A stretch of 64,000 nucleotides of DNA from Lingula anatina (GCF_001039355.2 NW_019775623.1:1-64000); one strand, 5' to 3'; shown: positions 24,901 to 38,989, numbered from the stretch's first letter. The notes: a model not told the origin generated them from the letters alone. Made by a program: numbers and translations.

Positions 24901-25676
24901 ATACCTTAATTTTTTTTTACACTAAATAATAACTCTGAAAGTTAGCAAAGCTTATAAAATTTTCTGTATTGGTTTTTCAACTAAATAAATATTAATTTTT
25001 GAAAACGTTCTGAAATTGCTTGGGTTTTGTTTCACCAATTATAATGTAAAAATGACCATTAAATATTGGGGCAATGAAAAATATACAGGTGCTATGTCAT
25101 TATATTCTTTTATCATTAAAAAATGGTCCAAAGTGAAAATTTTCTTATTTTTATTCTAAACAATTCAAGCTCGCTCCATCCAATCAGCAGAATCAGTTTA
25201 TTAGCAAACTCATTCTTACGTTTATATAATAGCTAAGCATTTTACTATTTTTAAATGACACTGTGACGTGTTTTAGTTTAAATCAGATTTGTGAAAGAGC
25301 AAATTCCCTTGTTATTTCTCCTGGCTGAAGATAACTAAGGTTAGACAACTAACACTGTAACCCGCTGCTAGCTCCTCACACATGACACCGGGAAGATCGA
25401 CCAAAAACAACGAGAAGTCAAAATAATGAGGTTACCGTAAACTAAAAAAATAGCACACTGAATTGACAACATGGCTTCCCCCTCGTGTTGTCCGTAAACG
25501 CTCATGACAAGTTAATTATATGCAAGAAACCTGCCGATCCTCTTACCAGTATTGTTGTATCTGTTGGCAAACTAGATCTTTTACACTGGCTCATAGTCAA
25601 CAGAATGATAATTTGAGATTTTGAAATAATCAACATGCGAGTGCTTGTTCGTATCAATCGCATATCAGTATAACTA
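21941..25676. other. AT-rich non-coding DNA
   Basis: No gene, RNA gene or repeat family recognised apart from homopolymer runs such as T at 24022-24039. Confidence 0.5.
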
Positions 25677-25849
25677 CTGGGGTAGCGCTAACACTCGCCA
25701 ATTTAGCCAAATGCTAAATCTGACATAAGTCGGCTAAACAAAAAATGGTTGATTTGACTTGTTTTAGTCAAATTTAAACTGTTTGGAGTAATAAGTGATG
25801 AAAAAGTAGTGATTTGGCTGAGAGAAAAAAATTGCCAGCGCTACCCCAG
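25677..25849. mobile_element. Foldback element family E (single copy)
   Basis: 173 bp with inverted ends CTGGGGTAGCGCT and AGCGCTACCCCAG. A second inner pair, TTAGCCAAAT and ATTTGGCTGA, extends the fold. Target repeats were not resolved. Confidence 0.55.
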
Positions 25850-26335
25850 GACTTATTATACTAATTTCATGACACTGACAAAAATATGAACGAACAACTT
25901 ACAACTTAATTTATCATTTTTCAAATATATTATTTCATCAAGGCGATGCTACGTTAAATTGTCTGTTTTGGTCAAAAACTGAAAACTTTTGGAAATCAAA
26001 TTCAAGCTATACCCATTCTTACTTTTTTCCATTTATAAAAACCAGAAAAACAATGTTATTCCTTCTGTTATTTTGTCCACTACATCACTACATCCTTAGA
26101 TTTGATTGTGAGTTCTCCATGCAACATTTGAAGTCATGAATAACTTGATTTCTTCCCTTATTTATCTACTGATAAAAGAATATTAGAATAAACATATGTA
26201 GTTAATAAACTTACTTGAAAATTAAATCAAAAACAACATGCACTGTATTCAACATTTCTTAGGCATTGGTAAATTATCGTAAGCTGTGAAGATATATTTA
26301 CCTTTAAACTCACACACTTCTCTTCACTGTTCAGT

Positions 26336-26390
26336 CTAGAGAGGCGGGTCTTCTTCTAGGTAGTCTGAACAAACTTCTTCAAGCAGCAGT
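26336..26390 (-). CDS. Candidate terminal coding exon
   Basis: Strong acceptor AATCACTTCTGTTTCAG is followed by one frame that stays open, LLLEEVCSDYLEEDPPL, then TAG. The acidic tail looks protein-like, but only the 3' side of an exon is defined and no upstream exon was found. Confidence 0.18.
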
Positions 26391-27282
26391 CTGAAACAGA
26401 AGTGATTTGTCACAGCTCTCTGCCTGATAATAAACAAAACTTGGAGGAAGCTGTTGACTCCCAAATGGTGCTGACACCTGTTGGCAATAAAACAAACCAA
26501 TGGTGCAAAGTTGGCTTTGTAGGACCAATTAGCTGGCTGGAGTAAATCTTCAACTGAGGAAAATTTAACCTACAGACTATGACTGATATCAGTAGAGTAT
26601 GTTACCAGAATCGAGTCAATGAGCAATTTCTGTTCTCATCCTTCATTTTTTTATTTTCTAAATTAAATGATATTCATTGACCTATTTTTTAATTTGTTAA
26701 TTTTATTATTCATCAGCCAATTCATATTATTCATTGATTTAATTACTGATCTATTTATTCATTCAGTTATTTATTTATTTACTGACTTTTTGACTTACTT
26801 GGGATGCATTTTCTCAGTATGATCAATGTTCTTATTTTGCACCACTGATATATTATAAAACAGAAGTAATTCCTTCCTTCCTTTGTAAATTTCTAAAATG
26901 CCACATCATCTTCCTTTCATGTTTTTTTAGTATTCATATGTTTCTAATGACTTACTAAGTTAAGTCTAATATCCCAAGTCTGAATGTAACACAGCTTAAA
27001 AATTGAAACAAATGGCAAATGGGAAGACAAATGGCAAGCCCTCTCCTATTGAAATACCTCCCCAAAACAGTCGGGACAAAAAAATAGCAGGGGAAAAAAG
27101 TTAATCTTCTTTGAACCACATGATTTAGTACCCTCATATCCATAACTACATGGCTAAATGTCTTGTACTTTGCATACTCTACAAACCTCTGTGGGCATAA
27201 ATCACGGCCTGTGCTGCTCTCTGAGCAATCTTCTATGGCAGCGTTCACACGTGCATCACTCGGTCCATTCCTTAGAACCATA

Positions 27283-27413
27283 GGCCATATTCAGAACAGT
27301 GTACTAACTAGGCTGTGGGTCAAATATGGCAACCAACTAAAAAGCTTGTTGTCCAAAGTCGGTCGGCCATATTTGACCCTCAGACTTGTTAGTCAACTGT
27401 TCTGAATGTGGCC
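27283..27413. mobile_element. Foldback MITE family B, short copy
   Basis: 131 bp, starting GGCCATATTCAGAACAG and ending CTGTTCTGAATGTGGCC. The inverted arms continue into GGGTCAAATATGG and CCATATTTGACCC, so most of the element can fold into one hairpin. ATA is present on both flanks and may be the target repeat. Confidence 0.72.
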
Positions 27414-27448
27414 ATACTGTGATCACAGCTCACACCAGCAAAACACTG

Positions 27449-27622
27449 CCGGTGTGACAGGACTGGTTGTCCTAGGAATGGAAGTCTGGGGTCCTAATTA
27501 TGATTAGTACAGGTAAGGGTTCATCAGAGTATTGGGATTTGTATGTGGGAGGAGTGTTACCTGTACAAAGTAATGGGAAACAGACTATGATTCCTAGTGG
27601 ATTGCCATTCCTGTCACATTGG
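27449..27622. mobile_element. Foldback element family C, copy 1
   Basis: Left end CCGGTGTGACAGGACTGG is inverted at the right end as CCATTCCTGTCACATTGG. Internal segments CCTAGGAATGGAAGTC, GAGTACTACAGGT-like and AATGGGAA are shared with the copy at 48482. Length about 174 bp. Flanking target repeats were not clear. Confidence 0.6.
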
Positions 27623-27999
27623 CTGAATATGCAGCAGAGAAACTCACTGGACTGATGCTGTGCAGAGATGAGTTGATTACAATCAATATAATACTACAAT
27701 CACACTTACACCAGACTGTTCCAACTTGAGACTTAAAATACATAATAGTAAATGCGGAGGTAATAACCAGCTTCTATCTGTAGACAGATACAACATGCAA
27801 CTGAAATGAGTGCGGAACAAGAGGAGCTCAACAAAAATCTGACAAAATGCTGTTTCAAAGACCGGTTTAGATTCATCAGATTGTGAACAGACCCTCTTAA
27901 GCCACAGCAGTGTTGAAGTAGGCAGATGATTTAGAGAACAAATGGCGGTCCACCTCCTGCTTGTCACTGGATGAAGGGCACCATTTCAGGAGACCATTT

Positions 28000-28463
28000 T
28001 GCCAAAAAAAAATATATGACGGAATGATGGTCTTTACTTAAACCATGTCTGAATCTTTTTTGTTGTTTTTCTGCACTCACTCCAAGGTGGGGCGTTGTCA
28101 CCGTTCACTTTCAGTAATTCATTTCTGCGACAACTGTTTCGCACTGTACATAACATCCCCTTGGTAATGATAGAATTGTTTTTCTTTTGAGACTTCAAAA
28201 GAGATTGTTTTAAAAGTTAATGGACATTAGCGAATGTTCGACAGCACATTACACGACTGCCATGAACTGTGACATTTTCCACACCTAATTGTCTCTTCCG
28301 GTGCTTAGGCTGTGGATTAAAGGGCCTTAAATAATACTCCAATAACCACCGAGTTATACCACAGCATTGTGTTTTATTAACTTAGTTGTGACGCTATTCC
28401 TGTTCAATATTTTAAATGGTTAATTTTCTGAAAGTTCTCAGATTATGGTCTTCAGGGACTCTG

Positions 28464-28501
<38 letters not shown>

Positions 28502-30452
28502 ACATGTAGCAAGAAATTCCACAATATAAGAATAACAGCTGAGAATTAAAAGTGTAACCCACAGACATCACCTATTTTCGGCAAAATGGCGTACGTAAAT
28601 AACGTCCCTTCCAACAATAGAGAAAAGCATACTCTTAACAACAAAAGAATTCCAAAACTTCTCTAATTGTTTATGTCATTTTTAATATTTATATATATCT
28701 AGTAGAGAAAGTCCCATCCTTTTAACTCTTGAAGTCTTGGATTTGCCAATATTTCAATTTGAAACATTTCCCCTTTTCCTTCCATATTGTACCAATACAA
28801 CACAAGTGGAACGTTTCAGTTTCTTTCTTAACATCTGCTACCAGTAATTACACAAAATGACAAATCTGCTGAGTTTCTACATCAGCCATTGCAATATTGT
28901 ATTTTTCAGTTGTTGGAAAGATGCATTTTTTACCAAAAAAAAAATTAGACAAAAAAAGAATGAAAAAGGACCCCTTCTGAGAAATTGACATGCTCTCGCT
29001 GCCTGTAAGGTCAGAGTCAAGCAACCTACACATTTTACATGCATTTTTCACCACAACTTTCATGTTCAACTCAACCTCTGGATGTGTGGTCTAGGTGACG
29101 AGTTACCACTAATTAATCAGTGCAAATAATGAGATTTACACCCTACCATAAAGGATAATTTGTCCCATTGTACATAACCGGCAGAACATTAGCCAGCAGC
29201 TGAGAAAACACTGCTCACTTAGTCAACAGGTTACCTCCAGACACTTTTTAGGGCTTCAAGTTAATTTCTTCAAGTAGACACCATTTCTCAAGAATGTTCT
29301 ATGTGTCAGCACAACTAAACACAATAGAACAACAAAATATGTGCAAACCATCTCATTTTAAATACTTGGGACACAGTGCTTCTTGAATTACATTGCTCAC
29401 CGATGCCACCTATTGATTAAACAACAAACTATTCACTATACCACACATTTCAGTGCTGACCAAAATTATGCCTCCCTCCCCCCCCACTCCATTGTCCATA
29501 CCCAAAAGGTCAACCACATAATGTCCATAAGACACTGGACAATTTATGGTCCCTGGTAGCTGGAGGGTAGGGAGGCCTGAGCTGACCCTACAAGTGGCCC
29601 CACAACTGACCCTCTTCATGTGAAGACCACAGGAAAAGGAAACCCGATGGTATCAGGACGATATTTCCGCATCACTGGGTCAATATTTCTGCACCACTAT
29701 CTATACACAAGACTCCAGTGACAATGGCATGGTGAAAAAATACTTTAACTACAATTCTACAGAGATCAGTTTTGCAGATGAGCTGGACCTCTTAAAGCCA
29801 GAGACCACAAATGGTACAATGCTTCTATATTTTTCACTCATCCCTACTTGAGTAAACATCACTTGATTTTCTTCATGGAATAATAAACAGTGACTTCAAG
29901 ATATTTTTATTCATTGTAAGATTTGGAAGATTTGATATCATCTGGCAGTGAGTCTAAATGCATCATCTGGATAAGAAAATGTGGTTTTTCTCTTTTGAAT
30001 GGAGGATAAAGAAGAGACAGATATACATGTATTTGAAATAAAAGCAATGTGTTCTTCAGATAAATCTAAATAACACGTCTTTTTTTCTAACAATATACGC
30101 TAACTAATAATATGTTAACACTTTTTAAAGTATTTCTTTGTAAAGTCTAGTGAACATCTTAAATGGATTTTAGACTTGATCATGAGAATAATTATATATA
30201 ATAGATATTTTTATCGCCATAATCTCTCAAGTGAGCAGTATCCACTTTGTCCTGTCCAATTTCCCTGTCCATAATATCCAAATTCTATGTCTTGATTTTT
30301 GTAGTTTAAGCCATACTTTGGGCGAAAACTAAAAAGACACACCTGCCTCAATACCCCCTCTGCAACCCCCTCCCCTCCCCCCCCTACCCCCCCCCCCAAC
30401 TGACTCTGAAACATGGTAGAACAAAGAAGGTTTTGGAAGAAAATCTCACCTC
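28000..30452. other. AT-rich non-coding DNA
   Basis: Contains the T run at 28467-28500 and C-rich tracts at 30355-30400 next to the duplicated block. No exon supported. Confidence 0.5.
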
Positions 30453-32592
30453 CACCAGACAGAGTAAGCCGCCAGAACCCCCCTCCCCAGTTTACTCCCC
30501 TTTCAATTTCCCCCCCAATATCCCTGAATGGCACCAAGATTATTTTTCCAACCTCTGCCCCACTGCCAACCGTGTGCACAATACCGTAGCACCAAGGGTA
30601 TTTGTGACTCCTTGTGTAACGCCACTAATTTCACCCCAAGGGGATGTACATTGCCAGTCGACCATGGAGGAAGAAAAAGGCACCTCCATGCCTCACCCAG
30701 TGATGCTGTCAAGAAAACAAAATTTGTCCCCCGACGTGCTTTCACCTTGTTCTTTATACTCTGAGCGAAAACCACAAATATTCTTCCTGTGATGTAGAGC
30801 TAAAGTGAATTGAAAATCATGAAAGGTGTTTTATAAATTTTCAAATTTTTAGCCTGCAGCAGTGAAGCTGGTGCTGGAACCTTGCTACAATGGCGTGTCC
30901 TAAATAGAGGTAGCGTTAACACAAGAAAACAGGCCTCCCCTTGCCACAGGTGAGAAATCCTATTTTTACCCTTTTGTTTTAAATCAAACACTCACACCTG
31001 GACTTTGTTGAGAACTTCAGAAACATGCATCTTTGAATTTCTTAGCCCAGGGCGATGAAGGTTCTCCTGTACAAAGTATATACAATTTCAAAGGTTCCGT
31101 TTTCCTTTTTTCTAATAATAGTCCATGATTTATAATTAGAAAGTCTCTCTTTCTGCACAAAAAATATATTACAGAAACCCCAAATCAATTTTGACACACA
31201 AACAAAATATTCTGAAATGGAAAGATAAACCAAATTCTACATAACCCACTTATGTTCCACATGAAATACTCCTGCAAAGACCTTGAAAGAAAATGAAAAT
31301 CACCACCGAATAAACTAATGACATCCAACGTCAGAACTTGAAATTCAACTTAAATTTAAAAATAAAACAAAAAGAAAATTTCATAACTCACCACAGACCA
31401 AGAACCAAGCAGACACCATTGTACCACATCCAAAAGAATACTACTGCTATGTTCATTGAAGTGTGCTCCGTTTTGCAAACCAAAAATACCCTAGGGGCAG
31501 GCAGTAGCCCAAGGCTAAACCCCTTGAGCAGTTCAACCATGTCTTCTAATCGCGTTTTAGGCACGTATGAAATGCGCTATGTTAGGTGGTGTATTTCCTC
31601 ACGGGTCAACCCACTTCCTCCCTCAGGCGTTACTCTACTATGTGAATGGACCAAACGGTGGGTTTAAAAAAAGAATTTGTTTACCTTCCCTTTGCAGCTC
31701 TCCACAAAAGAGTGTATAGGTTTAGTACCTTGAGTCACACGTCTTCAGGAGAAGCAGAATGGCTGCCTGCCCCTGCGACCTCAGCCATTCTCCGCCTCAT
31801 CATGGCTCGTGGAGACCGGCTGCCAATCCTCGTCAAATTGCACAGAAAATGCTGCTTTCTTTTCACGCGAATTATTACCACTGTGACACCTGTAAGCTTC
31901 TGTTTGTTTATTTGGTCTATAAACCACACTTCTAAAGGTGTCTAGCAATGTTGGCGCTTTCAGGTTATGACATCGCAATTATGTCAACGTTCCCCCTGAC
32001 CCCTCCCCTTCTTCCACCTGACCCTGCCTCTCATACATGCCTTATTTACTTTGTATTCCATCTCCTTGCATTGGTCAAATTGTTAATTCTGTTACAAATA
32101 AATACAATGTATTAAGAAATTGGATGTTGACTATTATTCCCTCCATTTCTGCACCATTTCATCGAGCTGCAAAGGCACGGCTTTGTGACGGGCAAATAAA
32201 AACGCAACAAGGTTTTCTTCTCTCGTCAGGCAAGAAAAGTTAGACGCTGTGTCCACAGAGAAGGCAAACAATAACACTCCCCACGGACACATTGTGAAAT
32301 GATGAGTTTTAAAAAAAGAAACTCACTGTGTTGGAAATAAAATCGGTGTACCTGATTCTATGTTTGGACCATTAATGCTTTGTGAATGAATTATATTCAT
32401 GGCAAATTACATTCAAGACTTTCTTAAAAATATATGGGAAAAGTATTTTTTTGTTATGAACATTTTCAAGAGGATTATAAAAAGCACTAATAAGAATGAT
32501 TTGATTGAGTATACATTACACTTTAGCTCAATATTTAATATCGCTGTTAAACAAGTTATGTTATGCCTGCCTATATGAAACACTTAAAGCAA
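30453..32592. repeat. Left copy of a 2.1 kb duplicated block (pair with 32700-34845)
   Basis: From CACCAGACAGAG to CACTTAAAGCA this 2140-bp block recurs directly after the N at 32699 with only scattered differences. The left version continues 106 bases further with sequence that does not match the right version. No convincing gene was recognised in it. Confidence 0.82.
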
Positions 32593-32698
32593 TAATAACT
32601 CTTCGTTTCGGCCAAAAAATGAATTTTCCTGAAGTAAACAACAATTTTCCCATACTTACCAATGGTTAATGAATCCATTTTTACATTCAAAGTTAGTC

Positions 32699-32699
32699 N
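32699..32699. other. Single-N contig join
   Basis: One ambiguous base immediately before the right copy of the 2.1 kb block. Confidence 0.8.
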
Positions 32700-34845
32700 C
32701 ACCAGACAGAGGAAGCCGCCAGAACCCCCCTCCCCAGTTTACTCCCCTTTCAATTTCCCCCCCAATATCCCTGAATGGCACCAAGATTATTTTTCCGACC
32801 TCTGCCCCACTGCCAACCATGTGCACAATACCGTAGCACCAAGGGTATTTGTGACTCCTTGTGTAACGCCACTAATTTCACCCCAAGGGGATGTACATTG
32901 CCAGTCGACCATGGAGGAAGAAAAAGGCACCTCCATGCTTCACCCAGTGATGCTGTCAAGAAAACAAAATTTGTCCCCCGACGCGCTTTCCACCTTGTTC
33001 TTTTTACTCTGAGCGAAAACCACAAATATTCTTCCTGTGATGTAGAGCTAAAGTAAATTGAAAATCATGAAAGGTGTTTTATAAATTTTCAAATTTTTAG
33101 CCTGCAGCAGTGAAGCTGGTGCTGGAACCTTGCTACAATGGCGTGTCCTAAATAGAGGTAGCGTTAACACAAGAAAACAGGCCTCCCCTTGCCACAGGTG
33201 AGAAATCCTATTTTTACCCTTTTGTTTTAAATCAAACACTCACACCTGGACTTTGTTGAGAACTTCAGAAACATGCATCTTTGAATTTCTAAGCCCAGGG
33301 CGATGAAGGTTCTCCTGTACAAAGTATATACAATTTCAAAGGTTCCGTTTTCCTATTTTCTAATAATAGTCCATGATTTATAATTAGAAAGTCTCTCTTT
33401 CTGCATGGCCCCACAAAAAATATATTACAGAGACCCCAAATCAATTTTGCCACACAAACAAAATATTCTGAAATGGAAAGATAAATCAAATTCCTCATAG
33501 CCCACTTATGTTCCACATGAAATGCTCCTGCACAGGTCTTGAAAGAAAATGAAAATCACCACTGAATAATCTAATGATATCCAACCTCAGAACTTGAAAT
33601 TCAACTTAAATTTGAAAATAAAAAAAAGAAAATTTCATAACTCACCACAGACCAAGAACCAAGCAGACACCATTGTACCACATCCAAAAGAATACTACTG
33701 CTATGTTCATTGAAGTGTGCTCCGTTTTGCAAACCAAAAATACCCTAGGGGCAGGCAGTAGCCCGAGGCTAAACCCCTTGAGCAGTTCAACCATGTCTTC
33801 TAATCGCGTTTTAGGCACGTATGAAATGCGCTATGTTAGGTGGTGTATTTCCTCACGGGTCAACCCACTTCCTCCCTCAGGCGTTACTCTACTATGTGAA
33901 TGGACCAAACGGTGGGTTTAAAAAAAGAATTTGTTTACCTTCCCTTTGCAGATCTCCACAAAAGAGTGTATAGGTTTAGTGCCTTGAGTCACACGTCTTC
34001 AGGAGAAGCAGAATGGCTGCCTGCCCCTGCGACCTCAGCCATTCTCCGCCTCATCATGGCTCGTGGAGACCGGCTGCCAATCCTCGTCAAATTGCACAGA
34101 AAATGCTGCTTTCTTTTCACGCAAATTATTACCACTGTGACACCTGTAAGCTTCTGTTTGTTTATTTGGTCTATAAACCACACTTCTAAAGGCGTCTAGC
34201 AATGTTGGCGCTTTCAGGTTATGACATCGCAATTATGTCAACGTTCCCCCTGACCCCTCCTCTTCTTCCACCTGACCCTGCCTCTCATACATGCCTTATT
34301 TACTTTGTATTCCATCTCCTTGCATTGGTCAAATTGTTAATTCTGTTACAAATAAATACAATGTATTAAGAAATTGGATGTTGACTATTATTCCCTCCAT
34401 TTCTGCGCCATTTCATCGAGCTGCAAAGGCATGGCTTTGTGACGGGCAAATAAAAACGCAACAAGGTTTTCTTCTCTCGTCAGGCAAGAAAAGTTAGACG
34501 CTGTGTCCACAGAGAAGGCAAACAATAACACTCCCCACGGACACATTGTGAAATGATGAGTGTAAAAAAAAGAAACTCACTGTGTTGGAAATAAAATCGG
34601 TGTACCTGATTCTATGTTTGGACCATTAATCCTTTGTGAATAAATTATGTTCACGGCAAATTACATTCAAGACTTTCTTAAAAATATATGGGAAAAGTAT
34701 TTTTTGTTATGAACATTTTCAAGAGGATTATAAAAAGCACTAATAAGAATGATTTGATTGAGTATACATTACACTTTGGCTCAATATTTAATATCGCTGT
34801 TAAACAAGTTATGTTATGCCTGCCTATATGAAACACTTAAAGCAT
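32700..34845. repeat. Right copy of the 2.1 kb duplicated block
   Basis: Starts at the base after the N and follows 30453-32592 to CACTTAAAGCA. Differences include single bases and an insertion giving GCATGGCCCC near 33406. Confidence 0.82.
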
Positions 34846-35319
34846 TGTTTATTTAGCTAAAAAATGTCTACATGATCTACTTTCAGCCCATTCAAATTAA
34901 TGCTAACTAGCATATTTACACCTCACAGAAAGCTAGTATAGTTCATTCAAAAAGCCAGCCTATCCATTTCAATTCCAAGTCAATAGACACAATTTTAAGA
35001 AAAGCAATTGAAATAAATTGAACAGTATTGGTAAATATTGTTTAAATAAGAGTAGTATTGCTACATTATAATATGAAAGATAAAATTTTCTTTGGACAAA
35101 AAATGTTAGCTTTTGGTTTACCTGTTAGGAAACTTGTATAAGAAGAGAATCTGATTTGAGGACGGGTAAAAATAAAAATTGCTAACAACAGACTATTTGT
35201 TAAGTAGAGACGAAAGCGGACAATTAAAAAAATTAAAATGTTTGCACTGAAGGCATGCAGGTCCGTATGTGTGTGGAGGGGGGGGGGGGGGGGGGAAAAA
35301 AAAACAAAACCCCTTTCCC

Positions 35320-35599
35320 NNNNNNNNNNNNNNNNNNNNNNNNNNNNNNNNNNNNNNNNNNNNNNNNNNNNNNNNNNNNNNNNNNNNNNNNNNNNNNNNN
35401 NNNNNNNNNNNNNNNNNNNNNNNNNNNNNNNNNNNNNNNNNNNNNNNNNNNNNNNNNNNNNNNNNNNNNNNNNNNNNNNNNNNNNNNNNNNNNNNNNNNN
35501 NNNNNNNNNNNNNNNNNNNNNNNNNNNNNNNNNNNNNNNNNNNNNNNNNNNNNNNNNNNNNNNNNNNNNNNNNNNNNNNNNNNNNNNNNNNNNNNNNNN
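35320..35599. other. Assembly gap of 280 N within G-tracts
   Basis: An 18-base G run (35278-35295) precedes the gap and a 9-10 base G run follows it. The missing sequence is probably G-rich and hard to sequence. Any reading frame spanning it is meaningless. Confidence 0.95.
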
Positions 35600-36143
35600 G
35601 GGGGGGGGAGACATAAATACAACACCTTTTACCCAGATAAATCAGGAAATTATTTTAAGTTTTGATTGAAAGCAGTATATCACTCTTATGAATGATAAAG
35701 ACAGGCTGTTTTCAAAGGCAAAGTTCTGAGTTCCTTGAAGTACCCTAACACACTTCACTCAAAACAGAGGAACTAGCGTGCTCCATTTCTTGAAAATCCT
35801 TTTGACCAGAAAGGACCAGAATGCTCACTAACTATTACTATTTTTCCTTAACTATTATCTTTTCAATCCTAATTAATCCTAATTTTCTACCTAAATATAA
35901 TTCACATATAGAGGAATAAACATACAAAAAAATGGGTCTTCCAACTTTTTTACTTTTTTTAATATTTTCACTTTAAGTGTCAAATATCCTTCCAAAATGG
36001 AAAAAAAAAATACCACGGAATGGCCCATACTTGTTGTTATGGAACCTTTCTTAACCCAACAAATATGGAAATATTTTAAGTCATTTATATTAAGTTACCT
36101 TACCAGTCAAGGTGGGTAAAAATCTGCTACTCAGAACTACGCG

Positions 36144-36218
36144 TCATTGGTACATCTTCCAAGATGAAACATCTGTCTCCATGGCATCAATGTAACACAT
36201 TTGCACCTTCATCGTACC
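36144..36218 (-). CDS. Candidate terminal coding exon
   Basis: Acceptor ATTTTCTTTTTAAG is followed by a phase-0 frame of 24 residues, beginning GTMKVQMCYIDAMETDVSS, then TGA. The frame is also open upstream of the acceptor for about 66 codons, so this may be a chance open frame. Confidence 0.18.
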   Translation of the reverse strand, partial: GTMKVQMCYIDAMETDVSSWKMYQ

Positions 36219-38761
36219 CTTAAAAAGAAAATATATAATTTTTTTCATAAATATTATAAAATGTAAAACTAATGAACACCAAAAGGAACTACCACTAACA
36301 GCATCCTTCAATTCTGTTATATACACAAATACTAGTTGATATATGTAGGTCAAGGGTTTCAAAATACCAACATCTCTAGTAATGTTTATCAGTTGTAATA
36401 AAAAAACAAAGGTCACTCAGAGATTTAAAATAGAATTTATAATCAAATATAATGTATAAATGGCTTCCTTCAAGATGCATTCTACTCCAGACTAAAACAG
36501 ACTAGGAATAAGCTACCAGAACATTGCCCACAAAGTAACATGGAACAAAAAGTCCCCACCCCGCCTCGATCCAATATGCAATAGCTCTTTTAAACAAAGA
36601 TATTGGGCCTATTCCACAAAAATCATAATGTATCAATACTCTCAATATTTCAACCACAAGCTGCATATTTATATCAACTAAGTCAGATTCAACATGGATT
36701 AAAAAAGACAAAAAAAATTCCAGTCTTCAATTTTTAGATTTAAAGAATTTCCACAAAACTGATGACCGGGTAAAATATATAGTTTCTTCCCTGGTACACT
36801 TTTAAAAATATCTTTTAAGTTTTTAAAATACTATATTTCTTAAATCCTATGGACATCAACCTATATATCTATAGATACAGTAAGTATTCAGGATGTCCAC
36901 TGTGAGCACACTCCCTTACCATTTCTGCCACCACTATCTGCAGCGTCTCAAGAACCCCCTAAATGTACCGTTAGAAATACCCAATGGCAACTGTCAATAT
37001 TTCCCTAGGAAGTCTATTCCCTCTTAAACTCGACAAAATGTTGACACATTAAGCCTAGTCGGTCTGTAAATTTTGTAGTTGACGGCTTTAATCCAATAAA
37101 CTGAAGAAGGGATTAGGCTGAACGACCTTTAACAAGGCTACTGTTGGCTGTGATTAACACTTCAGTTTTTGACTTTGGTTGGAATAGGACACCCTTTTGA
37201 AAATTTTGTTTGATCGAGAGATTGTGTTTTCTTGTTTAATTTTAAGATTTTGATTGATTCTTCTTTGACGACAAAGCTGACGTTAGGGTTGAAAATGTTT
37301 GAATTAACCCCTAGAAGCAAATCACTAGTCAGGAACACATACTAGTGCTTCTTGGAGAGTAAAAAAAAAAAATACTAGTATAAACCTTCTTTCATTATCT
37401 TGCACTCCAAATTATGTAGTAGCCAACATATCATTGCTTAGAAAGCAACATCCATTTACAACGACTTACAAATTTTGTGCCATTTTTTATATATGTATAT
37501 ATAATATTTTTCTTTAATGCTTGCATTAATGATTTAATCTTTTAGTTCCTAAACTAGTCAGAACATAAAGTGGAAGAAGTCTTCATCACTTCTTTTGTGA
37601 TTTACAATCAATAAAAATAACTTAACAGTGAAAAATGTAGGATTTTGCAAGGGGGAATGGGAGACAAGATTGCATAAAATAGTACTAATGAAGTTATATA
37701 CAAATTCTTTTTTTTTTTTTTCAATTTTTTTTATTTTCATTTATTTCACAGAAAATATTAAGTGTTAGATAAGAACAATATTTTAATTGGTAGGGCACCA
37801 GAATGGATAACTTGCTTTTTTGTCTCATTTTGCTGGTTATCAGTTGTTTTTAGAATGAAGAATGATGAAGAAGAAGTTTAAGTGAGGAATGGCATATACA
37901 ATGTATAAGTTTATATCTATGTGGTATTTCTAAGTTTGAAACTCAGCAGAGAGAAGGTTGATATGAATAAGATATCGCTAAAGAGACTCAGAAAATGATT
38001 TTTTTTTTATGCCAGAATCTCATACAAAACTCTTGTAGTCTCTCTGGAGTCTTCTTTCTAATTATGACAACATACAATCATTGCATGCCATCACACAGCA
38101 GGAGCACACTTAGCACACTCATGGCAGAGCTATTTCAGACCCTATTAAACCTCCTCTCTACCAAGGGGGGTGACATTTAAAGAATATCCACATATATCAG
38201 TCAGTTGCAGTGTGTATTTGAGCAGAAAAGTTGATGACGTGGTCTCCTTGCCTCTTCTATACAGAGCAGTGACATCGTTCTATGTAGGTCTGCTGTAATC
38301 CAGAGAACCATGAAATAACTTTCCAGCTGATCAAGCAAGCTGCATGGTTGACGCGGGAGAGATGGACCAGATTTTTACGCCTCAGTGTTCGCAATTTTGT
38401 GGTCTAGAGGACAGATATGATGAGGTATTCTACCAGAGTGCATGTTAACTGTGCAGTTTTACAGAGTTTTAAATGTTTTGGATCTAATTACTACAGCAAA
38501 TGTTGTCTTTACGGAAATAAAAGTACAGAATAATCTGAAAGTTATAAGGTTACAAATAACCTAGACAGTTAATATATTTGACAAATACCTTACTATCAAG
38601 ATGTACAAAAAAGTATCAATCCCATGAAGCGCTTGATCCAGAGAGCTTTATAAATGTTCACAGGCTTGTACAGAAGCACTTAGAGATACTGCAAAGAAAA
38701 TTTTCACATCTGGTAAAATTGCAGCATCTTAGTGTGTGTCATAGAATCATATGTCCACTAA

Positions 38762-38984
38762 GAGTGCATTCCCAGAGATTTAGATTGACCCAATGGACCA
38801 TCCGGATCGACCTAACTCCCTGAGGGTTCACGCTAAATTGCAGTTAGCCGAGAGTGCAAGACAGTTAATTACCCCCTTACAGCTTTTAGTAGGCGGGACA
38901 GATGCTTAAGCTGGCTAAGCTGACAGTAATCTAGTGAGACTACCCACAGGGATAGATCGATCTCAAATCTGAGGGAATGGGGTC
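38762..38984 (-). mobile_element. Foldback MITE family A, copy 3 (inverted)
   Basis: The interior is in the opposite orientation to copies 1 and 2, with TAA flanks at 38759-38761 and 38985-38987. It is more diverged: the left end reads GAGTGCATTCCCAGAG. The shared interior includes the TAATTACCCCCTTACAGCTT segment. Confidence 0.7.
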
Positions 38985-38989
38985 TAAGG

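Noticed and set aside
27683-27967. 94-codon minus-strand frame beginning MTSRRWTAICSLNH
   Set aside because: No recognisable motif, and another frame over the same DNA is open too, so open frame alone is not evidence.
30433-33012. Matching proline-rich frames at 30433-30792 and 32662-33012 that looked like duplicated conserved genes
   Set aside because: Their similarity comes from the duplicated block at the N join, so it is not evidence of selection on a protein.
30453-34845. A genuine 2.1 kb tandem segmental duplication
   Set aside because: The second copy begins exactly after a single N, as at the other three joins, so an unmerged overlap is more likely.
35066-35669. Several 115-182 codon frames on both strands around the gap
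   Set aside because: Most of their length is the 280 N run; no real coding sequence is present.
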